NCBI GenBank assembly: GCA_040772005.1
Contig: JAXGYZ010000002.1
Coordinates: forward strand, 558,001 to 622,000
Origin: MWBF01 sp040772005
GTDB lineage: Bacteria > Chloroflexota > Anaerolineae > CG2-30-64-16
Length of the DNA stretch: 64,000 bases
Direction of reading: 5' to 3'
Every line of letters begins with the position of its first letter. Within the stretch, counting starts at the first letter, position 1. Below are positions 51,335-58,686 of the stretch, piece by piece. A program made the translations under genes and the position numbers. The notes under the pieces were generated by a model, which was not told where the DNA came from, searched no databases, and was given only the letters and a program-made list of their open reading frames with translations.

Positions 51335-51814
51335 TTACGCGGGTTTGGCGAAATCGCCTATTGCCACATCGCCCAGCGCGGCCAGCAGGTCCGCAGTGCG
51401 CAGGATGACGGCGGTGCCGCGGACGCCCGAACCCATCGAGACTTCCTCATGTTCTAACACGCTGCGGTCCAGCAGGACGCGCATGGGTGCAGGCAGGCCA
51501 AATGGCGCAACCGCGCCGCGCTCGTAGCCCGTCACGGCCAGCAGTTCCTCCTCCGTTGCGGTCGTCAGGCGCGACTGGCCCAGGAACGCGCGCAGCGCGG
51601 GCCAGGCCACCTGGCCGCGGCCCGCGACCAGCACCATCGCGTAGCTGTCTGCGCCGAGGCGAAACACGATGCTGCGGATGACCTGCGACGGCTGCTGGCC
51701 GCGTTCGCCGGCGGCCTGCTCGATGGTGTGCACCGGCCCCGCATGGCGGAACACGCGATGGGGGATGCCCAGTTCGGTCAACGCGCGGGAGACGGGCGGG
51801 ACATTCTCAGACAT
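51335..51814 (-). CDS. YbaK/EbsC-type aminoacyl-tRNA deacylase
   Basis: 159 residues from ATG 51814 (GGGGTG upstream; GTG 51823 also possible). Edits mischarged tRNA such as Cys-tRNA(Pro). Domain signature: HTIEQAAGERGQQPSQVIRSIVF, then LVAGRGQVAWPAL, TGYERGAVAPFGLP (the conserved G-x-x-P loop) and LDRSVLEHEEVSMGSG. Lone gene. Confidence 0.88.
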   Translation of the reverse strand: MSENVPPVSRALTELGIPHRVFRHAGPVHTIEQAAGERGQQPSQVIRSIVFRLGADSYAMVLVAGRGQVAWPALRAFLGQSRLTTATEEELLAVTGYERGAVAPFGLPAPMRVLLDRSVLEHEEVSMGSGVRGTAVILRTADLLAALGDVAIGDFAKPA

Positions 51815-51844
51815 CAGATTCACCCCAAGATTACGATGGGCTCA

Positions 51845-52208
51845 CGCCAAGACGCCAAGGACTGTAATGCCAACCCATCTTTGATAACCTGGTTGCGGCG
51901 CATCCTGAGCGGAGGGCGTCAGGGCCAGGCGCAGCCGGGCCCCGACGCCCGCAGTCGAAGGAGCGCCGTCAGTCCGGCTCCTTCGACTCCGCCTCACCCT
52001 GCGGGTGAGGCTCCGCTCAGGATGCCTGGCTGGCTGAATTATCAAGGATTCGTTGGAATTACAACGCAAAGAGCGCAAAGCAATTGACTTATAAACTGAC
52101 GCCAGGGTGAGACCCCCAGAGCCGAGTTGGTGCTCGGCGGTCCGACGGGCTGTGGATTCCACCCTTGAAAGAACTAAAGTGTTTCTTTGCGTCCTTGGCG
52201 TCTTTGCG
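51845..52208. repeat. Nested repeats: word-repeat arms around intergenic repeat copy 2
   Basis: Outer inverted arms CGCCAAGACGCCAAGGA (51845-51861) and complement (52192-52208) match 16 of 17. Inside lies the ~200-bp repeat (51864-52062), whose own ends are 24-bp inverted repeats (GTAATGCCAACC... and complement, 20/24), starting three bases after the left arm. An AACGCAAAGAGCGCAAAG word follows at 52062-52080. It fills the 400-bp spacer between ybaK and the amidohydrolase; no gene is seen. Confidence 0.8.
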
Positions 52209-52225
52209 CGAGACCGCTCTTTCAA

Positions 52226-53545
52226 TCACACAGCCCCGAAGCCCAGGCAGAAATACTCGTTCGGGTTGTTGTGCAGCCAGTCCGCAGCGATCCGCTCGGC
52301 CTCGCCCGTGTCGATCCAGCCGGCGTCCACCCGCTCTGCCAGCGCGGCGGCAACGACATCGCGCGCGATGCTGAGATGCGCGACCGCATGCAGGATCGAG
52401 TCGAAGTAGTCGCCGCCGAACGCGTGGAACTTGCTGTGCGGGATCGCGGTCAGCCCCTCGCTGAGCAGGTTCGTCGCGTAGACCGGGTCGATGATCGGCA
52501 GCCAGCACAGGTTCAGGTGGACGTTCGGGTAGTTCTTGCCGAGATACAGGTACTCGCCCATGTACGGCCAGTTGCCGTGGAACAGGTCGAAGCGAACGTC
52601 GCGGTGCAGCTCCAGCAGGGGAATCAGATGGACCGCGTTCGTCTTGGCGATGTCGTTGCGGATGCCGGCCATGTGGCCCGTATGGAGCTGGACCGGCATG
52701 TCCAGCTCGCGGGCTATCTCCATGAAGCGGTGGAACAGGTAGTCCTGCAGCGGCTTCGCTTCGGGCCAGCCGAGCGCCGCGCGCGGGTCGGCGGCGATCC
52801 GGTTGAAAAGCGCCTCCGCCTCTGCGCGGGACGGGTTGCCGAAGGCCAGCGTTCGCTCGTAGGCCGACTGATCCTTCATGCCTGCGGCCCCGCGCTCCTT
52901 CATGCGGCGGAAGGTCTCGCGGCACGCAGCCACGTAGTCGTCCAGGGAGGTGACGGGCGCGGCGACGAGCTGCGCGTTCTCCCACACCTGCGCCCAGGTG
53001 CGCACGCTGTGAAAGCCGGGCAGCGGAATCATGAAGCGGTCACGCTCGTAGGTGCGGTGCGTGCCCGCGAGATAGGCCTTCAGGTCCGGCCAGGTATTGA
53101 CGAGGCGGCAGCGGATGTTGGCCCGGTCGAGCACGCCCGCATAGACGGCCGGGTCGCGCAGGTTGGGCAGGCGGCTGCGGATGCGCTGGAGCGCGGGCAG
53201 CGTGAGCTGCGGCTCGTCGAACTGCTCGGCCAGGATGCGCTTGGTGACGCGGGCATAGGCCGTGTGCTCCGTCAGCCGCCAGATGCGCTCGAACAGGGGC
53301 CATTTCTGCTCGGTCGGGATCTCGTGGTTGTTGAGGTCGTCCCAGATGCCGGGTGCGTCGCCGGACCAGCCGGGCCAGACCGCGGATAAGAGATCGGATT
53401 GCATGTAGCCCTGGATGAGATAAGCGATGGGCTCGCCGCCCGCGGGCGCGGCGTCCGGGCCGAGCGTGTGTTCATGGCAGTCGATGACCGGCAGCTGCTC
53501 GATGTAGGCGCGCAGGCCGGTGTAGGTGGCGGTATGGGGGGACAT
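52226..53545 (-). CDS. Amidohydrolase family protein (Amidohydro_2-like)
   Basis: 439 residues from ATG 53545, six bases after AGGAG; a TTG two codons upstream is in frame. TIM-barrel metal hydrolase: VIDCHEHT (H24, H26), QLHTGHMAG, DLFHGNWPYMGEYL and FHAFGGDYFDS supply the metal ligands and catalytic Asp. Related proteins include decarboxylases and uronate-isomerase-like enzymes. The substrate is not evident. Downstream of GH127 on the same strand, so a role in sugar or aromatic catabolism is possible. Confidence 0.85.
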   Translation of the reverse strand: MSPHTATYTGLRAYIEQLPVIDCHEHTLGPDAAPAGGEPIAYLIQGYMQSDLLSAVWPGWSGDAPGIWDDLNNHEIPTEQKWPLFERIWRLTEHTAYARVTKRILAEQFDEPQLTLPALQRIRSRLPNLRDPAVYAGVLDRANIRCRLVNTWPDLKAYLAGTHRTYERDRFMIPLPGFHSVRTWAQVWENAQLVAAPVTSLDDYVAACRETFRRMKERGAAGMKDQSAYERTLAFGNPSRAEAEALFNRIAADPRAALGWPEAKPLQDYLFHRFMEIARELDMPVQLHTGHMAGIRNDIAKTNAVHLIPLLELHRDVRFDLFHGNWPYMGEYLYLGKNYPNVHLNLCWLPIIDPVYATNLLSEGLTAIPHSKFHAFGGDYFDSILHAVAHLSIARDVVAAALAERVDAGWIDTGEAERIAADWLHNNPNEYFCLGFGAV

Positions 53546-53569
53546 AGACAACTCCTGTGTTAGAAAAGG

Positions 53570-53700
53570 ACGCGCTTCATGTTGGGAACGCGGCCATCTC
53601 GGATAAGCGAATGCGCTTGCGCGCCACGAATACGCGAACCGCGTGCGTCGTGGAGGGGATATTCGCGATGGCCGCGTTCGCCCTCAGAATGGAACAAACC
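53570..53700. repeat. Palindromic intergenic repeat, copy 3 (inverted, internally deleted)
   Basis: Reverse-complement match to the repeat at 17130-17296, sharing GCGCGCCACGAATACGCGAA and GGGATATTCG blocks. About 35 bp are missing from the middle. It separates the GH127 and amidohydrolase genes. Confidence 0.75.
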
Positions 53701-53713
53701 CGTCTTCTTGGTT

Positions 53714-55636
53714 CTATAGAGCGGCGGCGCGCAGCCAGACGCGCATCTCGCCGGGCGCGCGGTTGGCCCAGGCGTAATACGGGACCGCCAGCAGCTCGAC
53801 CGCGCGCGTGGCGGGCGGCTCGGTGCGATAGAGGTCCCCCTCCGGCCAATCCGCTGCGTCGACCACGCGGGCCGGCCCGCGCAGCACGACCACGCCGCCC
53901 AACAGGTCGGGGTGGTCCTCGTGGACGAATTGCCCGCCGGTCACGGCCGCGGGGTCGACCGAGAGGCGGTCCAGCGCGCCATCCGCGGCGCCGTGGTCCG
54001 CGGCCTCGAGGCAGTAGACGAGCGGCCCGCGCTGGAGCGCGACGCGGCCCTGGAGCTGGCGGATGGCCGGGTGCGGGTAGACGGTGCGGATGGGCATCGC
54101 CATGTCGAACTCCACGACGTCGCCCGGCTGCCACTCGCACGTGAGCGCGAGATAGCCGTTTGCGGCGGGCGCGGCGTCGGGCAGCGGCTCGCCGTTGATG
54201 TGCACCTGCCAGTCCGTGCACCAGCCCGGCACGCGCAGGTGCAGGGTGAACCGCTGCGCGGCCGCCGGCTCGACCGTGATGCGCACCGCGCCGTCCCACG
54301 GATAGCGCGTGACCTGGCGCAGCGTCACGGGACGGCCTGCGACGTCGAGTGTCGCGGTGGAGCTGCCGTAGAGGTGGACCCACGCGGCACCCGGGCCGGT
54401 CGAGTAGAAGTAGCCGCCGAGGCCGGCAAGGACACGCGCGATGTTCGGCGGGCAGCAGGGACAGAGGAACCACGGCTCGCGCTGGCGGTCGCCCGCGCTG
54501 GCGAGCGGGTTCTCGTAGAAGAAGGCGTCGCCGGCGAGCGAGACGCCGCTGAGGAAGCCGTTGTACAGCCCGCGCTCCAACACGTCCGTGTAGCGGCGGT
54601 CGCCCTCGAACTGGGCCAGGCGGTGCGCCCACAGCATCAGGCCGATGGTGGCGCAGGTCTCCGCGTAGGCGGTCTCGTCGGGCAGGTCGTAGTCGAGGGT
54701 GAAGCCCTCGTTGTGGCGCGACGGGCCGATGCCGCCGGTCAGGTACATGCGGCGGCCGATCAGGTTGTCCCACAGGCGGCCGGCGGTGGCGAGCAGCGTG
54801 GCGTCGCGGTTCTCGTGCGCCAGGTCGGTCGCGGCGCTGAGCAGGTACACCGCGCGCACCGCGTGGCCCACGACCTTCTCCTGCTCGCGCAGCGGCACGT
54901 GCGCCTGGCAGTACTCGTAGGTCTTGGCCCAGAAGGCCGCGGGGTCCTCCCCGCGCGCCCGCGCCTCGATGTCGTAGTAGTGCGGCTGGGTCCCCCGCTC
55001 GTCCACGAAGTAGGTCGCCAGGCGGAGATAGCGGTCGTTGCCGGTCGCGCGGTAGAGGCGGACGAGGGCCAGCTCGATCTCGGGGTGGCCGGGATAGCCG
55101 GCCAGCTTGCCCGGCCCGCGTCCGAAGGTGGCGTCGATGTGGTCGGCATAGCGACAGAGGGCATCCAGCAGCTTGCGGTCGCCGGTGGCCTCGGCGTGTG
55201 CAACCGCGGCCTCCATCCAGTGCCCGGCGCAGTAAAGCTCGTGCCAGTCGCGCAGGTTCTTCCAGCGCATGTCGGGCTGCGTGCGGATGAAGTGGGTGTT
55301 CAGGTAGCCGTCGGGCTGCTGTGCGGCGACGACCTTATCCACCACGGCATTGACGATGCCCGCAAGCGCGGGATCGGGATGCACGGCGAGGGAATAGCTG
55401 GCGGCCTCCACCCACTTCGCAGGGTCGGAGTCACCGAAAATCAGGACGATGGGCGACGGGACCGGGCGCTCGAACTCGAGGTCGAACGCGGCGATGCGGC
55501 CGGTCTCCTCCAGCTTGCGGTAGATGTGGGGGAGGGTGACGGTGCGGTTCGTCTCGATGCGGGGCGACCAGAAGCCATCCCCGAAGCGGACGCTCTTGTA
55601 GGACACGGGAGTGAGCTGTTGTTGCGGCGCGGACAT
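53714..55636 (-). CDS. GH127 beta-L-arabinofuranosidase-like glycosidase
   Basis: 640 residues; ATG 55636 after AAGGAGAG. Opening VSYKSVRFGDGFWSPRIE is the family start. The Zn-cysteine active site is complete: E326 and C328 (AETCATIG), C394 and C395 (CPCCPPNIAR), matching the E-x-C...CC set of the characterised HypBA1 enzyme. (Alpha/alpha)6 barrel then beta-sandwich domains. No signal peptide, so it acts in the cytoplasm on imported arabinose-containing oligosaccharides. Confidence 0.92.
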   Translation of the reverse strand: MSAPQQQLTPVSYKSVRFGDGFWSPRIETNRTVTLPHIYRKLEETGRIAAFDLEFERPVPSPIVLIFGDSDPAKWVEAASYSLAVHPDPALAGIVNAVVDKVVAAQQPDGYLNTHFIRTQPDMRWKNLRDWHELYCAGHWMEAAVAHAEATGDRKLLDALCRYADHIDATFGRGPGKLAGYPGHPEIELALVRLYRATGNDRYLRLATYFVDERGTQPHYYDIEARARGEDPAAFWAKTYEYCQAHVPLREQEKVVGHAVRAVYLLSAATDLAHENRDATLLATAGRLWDNLIGRRMYLTGGIGPSRHNEGFTLDYDLPDETAYAETCATIGLMLWAHRLAQFEGDRRYTDVLERGLYNGFLSGVSLAGDAFFYENPLASAGDRQREPWFLCPCCPPNIARVLAGLGGYFYSTGPGAAWVHLYGSSTATLDVAGRPVTLRQVTRYPWDGAVRITVEPAAAQRFTLHLRVPGWCTDWQVHINGEPLPDAAPAANGYLALTCEWQPGDVVEFDMAMPIRTVYPHPAIRQLQGRVALQRGPLVYCLEAADHGAADGALDRLSVDPAAVTGGQFVHEDHPDLLGGVVVLRGPARVVDAADWPEGDLYRTEPPATRAVELLAVPYYAWANRAPGEMRVWLRAAAL

Positions 55637-55691
55637 GGTTCTCTCCTTGCGCGATTCCCGCCGGGCGGGACCTGTGTTGGCATTGTAACGC

Positions 55692-55775
55692 AGGGGCGCT
55701 AAAGCGCCTACTACGAACCGGGTTGAGGGCGTGGGCGAGAGTTTGTAGTGGGCGCTTCAGCGCCTGCTACGAACC
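55692..55775. repeat. GGCGCTAAAGCGCC-type palindromic repeat, copy 2
   Basis: GGCGCTAAAGCGCCTACTAC left arm and GTAGTGGGCGCTTCAGCGCC right arm, inverted. It immediately precedes the 184-bp-family copy. Confidence 0.8.
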
Positions 55776-55781
55776 ACCAGG

Positions 55782-55950
55782 GCGAAATCATGTTGCACTC
55801 GTGCCTTCTGCCTGGCAGTTGAAACTGCGGCTACCACTGCAAAACCGACCTGCGTCGGTTAGTTTCCAGTCTGCGAAGGCAGACTTCGCAACGGTAGCCG
55901 CAACTTCAGTTGCCGGGTGGGTTCACCTGATGCACTCTGAAACCGCCCTG
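55782..55950. repeat. 184-bp-family intergenic repeat, copy 3
   Basis: A diverged copy of the tandem units at 44971-45338, with the same GGCAGTTGAAACTGCGGCTA and TAGCCGCAACTTCAGTTGCC arms. Together with the preceding palindrome it fills most of the 433-bp spacer 55637-56069. Confidence 0.85.
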
Positions 55951-56069
55951 ACGAACCACCTGGAGGGCTTGAGCAACCGCCGGTTGGATGGTAAGATGCC
56001 AGGGCACGGGCCGCGCAACGGGCGCCAGGTTCGGGCGTAATAGTGAAGAGGATGTAAGCGAGCGGCCGC

Positions 56070-56549
56070 TCAGTCCGGGGGCAGTTCGATCAGCCGGGGA
56101 TGCAGCACGCCCTCGATCACGTCGATGACCGCGACGGTGACGGGCAGGGTAAAGCGCCGCGGCCCGGCGCTGCCGGGGTTCAGCCAGAGGACCCCGTCGC
56201 GCAGGGCGATCGACGGGCGGTGCGTGTGGCCGCTGATGATCGCGGCGTAGCCCGGCGCAGCAGCGTTCACGCCGAAGTGGCCGAGGTAATTGGCGTCGTG
56301 CAGGACACAGAACCGGGCGGGGCCGGCCGCGACGACCTGCCATTCGGGGAGCGCGCCGGCCCACGCGCCGCGGTCGACGTTGCCGCGCACGGCCATGACC
56401 GGCGCGAGCTCATGCAGCGCGTTGAGAATCTCGGGCCGGCCCACGTCACCCGCGTGGATGATGAGCTCCGACCCGGCCAGCGCGTCGAGCGCCTCCGGCC
56501 GCAGGAGGCCGTGCGTGTCCGAGATGACGCCGATGCGGTGGGTAGACAT
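56070..56549 (-). CDS. YfcE/MJ0936-type metallophosphoesterase
   Basis: 159 residues from ATG 56549 (GTG 56558 also in frame). Calcineurin-like dinuclear site: ISDTHG (D-x-H), HAGDVGR, VRGNVDRG (G-N-x-D), and SGHTHRPS (GHTH). The size fits small YfcE phosphodiesterases acting on bis-pNPP-like or nucleotide substrates. Lone gene. Confidence 0.9.
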   Translation of the reverse strand: MSTHRIGVISDTHGLLRPEALDALAGSELIIHAGDVGRPEILNALHELAPVMAVRGNVDRGAWAGALPEWQVVAAGPARFCVLHDANYLGHFGVNAAAPGYAAIISGHTHRPSIALRDGVLWLNPGSAGPRRFTLPVTVAVIDVIEGVLHPRLIELPPD

Positions 56550-56598
56550 GGATTGCACTCTAAACCGATTCTGGAGTGAGTATCGCGGTCAGAACTGA

Positions 56599-56652
56599 GA
56601 CAGGATTGACAGGATTGACGGGATTATTCCTGTAAATCCTGTCAATCCTGTC
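56599..56652. repeat. Word-repeat palindrome GACAGGATTGACAGGATT
   Basis: Perfect 18-bp arms (56599-56616 and 56635-56652), extended inward with mismatches to ~26 bp. Each arm is two or three copies of GACAGGATT. It lies between divergent genes and is not a terminator of either. Confidence 0.85.
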
Positions 56653-56745
56653 CAGTATCGCCTCTGGTTTTCACATGGGACTGAGTATAGCTGGCAGAAA
56701 CCGCGCGTGTCAATGCCCGTATGTATCTGGTGAGGATGGAGTGGT

Positions 56746-57927
56746 ATGCCCGAACCATCGGTCCTGGGGGTCTTCGGTGCGGTGATTCTCGCGCGGCTGC
56801 TCCTGCCGCTGCTGATCCCGAAATATCCGCTGCCCGCGATCCTCCTCTGCCTCCTCGTGGACGGGGTGGACCAGACCGTCTTCCAGACTTTCACGAACGT
56901 GCCGCTCGACGGCTATCAGAGCTTCGACAAGGCGCTCGACATCTATTACCTGGTCATCGCATATCTCTCGACGCTGCGCAACTGGCGGAACAGCCATGCA
57001 TTCGGCATCAGCCGTTTTCTGCTCTATTACCGGCTCGTCGGCGTCGTGCTGTTCGAGCTGTCGGAGTGGCGGCCTCTGCTGCTCATCTTCCCGAACACTT
57101 TCGAGTACTTTTTTATTTACTACGAGGCTGCGCGCAGCGGGTGGCACGCGTCGCGGCTCTCGCGCCGGACACTGCTCCTGGTAGCCGGGGGCATCTGGGT
57201 GTTCATCAAGCTGCCGCAGGAGTGGTGGATCCACATCGCGCAACTCGACGTGACCGACCTGGTCAAGACCAAGCTGTTCGGCGCAGCGGCCAATGCATCC
57301 TGGGGCGAGGCCGTCGCAGCCGCGCCACTCGTCCTGGCCGCGCTGCTCGCTACGGTGCTGCTGCTGGCGTTCGCCGCCTGGCGGCTGGTCATTCCCCGGC
57401 TGCCGCGGCCGGAGCACTCGTTCAGGCTGTCGGCGGGCCCGCCGCCCGCGGCCGCGGACACCGCGGAGGAACGCCGCACCATCTTCGCCTACACGCGGCG
57501 GCCGTTGGACCGCATCGCGCTGGAGAAGGTCGTGCTCGTGACCCTGGTCACGCTGATTTTTGCGCAAATCCTGCCCGACTTGCAGTCGAGCAACCTGCGG
57601 CTGGCGCTGGGCGTGACAGTCATCGCGCTCATCAATTCGGTGGCGAGTTACGGACTGGCGCACCGCGGCTACGGCTGGCAGAACGCGCTCGTGCATTTCG
57701 CCGTACTTGGCACGGTGAACGCCGGTGTCGCGGCTGTCGCTTACCTGCTGTTCGACCTCGGCCGGCCCATCAACCTGGGGGATGCGTTGTTCCTGTTGCT
57801 GCTGCTTACATTGCTGGTCACGCTCCACGACTACTACCAGCCGATGCACGCGGTGCGGTTCGACGCAGAGGCGCGGGCGGCGAGCGCGATGGTGGGCGAG
57901 GGCGGACGATTGAAGATTGAAGATTGA
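56746..57927 (+). CDS. Polytopic membrane protein of unknown function
   Basis: 393 residues; ATG 56746. About ten hydrophobic segments, opening VLGVFGAVILARLLLPLLIP and closing LGDALFLLLLLTLLVTLHDYY. Between helices are FPNTFEYFFIYYE, WVFIKLPQEWWIHIAQ and a soluble loop ~230-265 (PPPAAADTAEE). I do not recognise the family. The final residues RLKIED and the TGA stop are supplied by a word-repeat array (57909-57933), so the natural C-terminus was probably altered. Confidence 0.8.
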   Translation: MPEPSVLGVFGAVILARLLLPLLIPKYPLPAILLCLLVDGVDQTVFQTFTNVPLDGYQSFDKALDIYYLVIAYLSTLRNWRNSHAFGISRFLLYYRLVGVVLFELSEWRPLLLIFPNTFEYFFIYYEAARSGWHASRLSRRTLLLVAGGIWVFIKLPQEWWIHIAQLDVTDLVKTKLFGAAANASWGEAVAAAPLVLAALLATVLLLAFAAWRLVIPRLPRPEHSFRLSAGPPPAAADTAEERRTIFAYTRRPLDRIALEKVVLVTLVTLIFAQILPDLQSSNLRLALGVTVIALINSVASYGLAHRGYGWQNALVHFAVLGTVNAGVAAVAYLLFDLGRPINLGDALFLLLLLTLLVTLHDYYQPMHAVRFDAEARAASAMVGEGGRLKIED

Positions 57928-57933
57928 AGATTG
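57909..57933. repeat. Word-repeat array forming the 3' end of a gene
   Basis: Three ATTGAAG words in tandem in one orientation. They encode the last residues and stop of the membrane protein and lead into the 5' region of the Nudix gene. Confidence 0.75.
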
Positions 57934-57949
57934 GAGAATGGAAACGAAC

Positions 57950-58597
57950 ATGAGCCGGTTAGATTTGTTGGCACAGATTCGGGAGCAGGTGGGGGAGCGG
58001 CTGGAGGATGGTCGGGTGCAGGGGCGCATGACTTTCTGCATCGAGGACGGCGCGCGGCTCGGCCCGGAGGCGCGGGAGCCTGCCGGTTACCGCCACGGTT
58101 CGCACTTTCACCCGCGCGCGTTCATCTTCGACCCCGTCACGCGGTTCGAGTTCCGGCCCGACGGCGAGCTGCTACACTTTGCGGTGGGCGGGCTGCTGTG
58201 GCGGGAGGAAGGGGACGGGCCGCGCTACTGCCTGTTCCGGCGGCGGATGCACCCGACGGGCTATTACACGCTGCCGGCGGGCCACCTGGAACTCGGTGAG
58301 ACGCCGGACCTGACGCTGCGCCGCGAGGTGTACGAGGAGACCGGCCTGGCAGTGCTCTCCGCGGAGCTGCTGTTCGAGGGCGAGCTGCCGGACGACTGCC
58401 GCCGCGGGGCAGATTACCACTACTGGCACGCGTACCTGTGCCGCTGCATCGGGGAGCCGGCGCTCTGCAACGAGTCGGACATCGTCGGGTGGTACACGCG
58501 TGCAGAGATCCTGCGCGACCTGCCGCTGACCTACCCGACCGGCGTGATTTGCGAGCGGCTGTTCGGTGAGTGGCCGGGCCGCGTGCGGGGGAGATAA
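57950..58597 (+). CDS. Nudix hydrolase
   Basis: 215 residues from ATG 57950; ATG 57938 is an alternative but GGAG is too close to it. Nudix box GHLELGETPDLTLRREVYEE followed by TGL (G-x5-E-x7-REVYEETGL) at about 105-127. N-terminal ~60 residues precede the fold. Hydrolyses a nucleoside-diphosphate-linked compound. The stop codon TAA lies in the first bases of the next palindrome. Confidence 0.9.
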   Translation: MSRLDLLAQIREQVGERLEDGRVQGRMTFCIEDGARLGPEAREPAGYRHGSHFHPRAFIFDPVTRFEFRPDGELLHFAVGGLLWREEGDGPRYCLFRRRMHPTGYYTLPAGHLELGETPDLTLRREVYEETGLAVLSAELLFEGELPDDCRRGADYHYWHAYLCRCIGEPALCNESDIVGWYTRAEILRDLPLTYPTGVICERLFGEWPGRVRGR

Positions 58598-58670
58598 CCA
58601 CGGAAGACGCGGAGCACACGGAATGACAAAATAATCTATCTGTTCCGCGTGCTCCGCGTCTTCCGCGGTT
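58596..58670. repeat. Word-repeat palindrome CGGAAGACGCGGAGCA
   Basis: 28-nt arms (58596-58623, 58643-58670), 26 of 28 paired, 19-nt AT-rich loop. The left arm starts inside the Nudix stop codon. The right arm ends 16 bp before the Lhr start. Confidence 0.9.
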
Positions 58671-58686
58671 CCTATGGAGCAATCCG

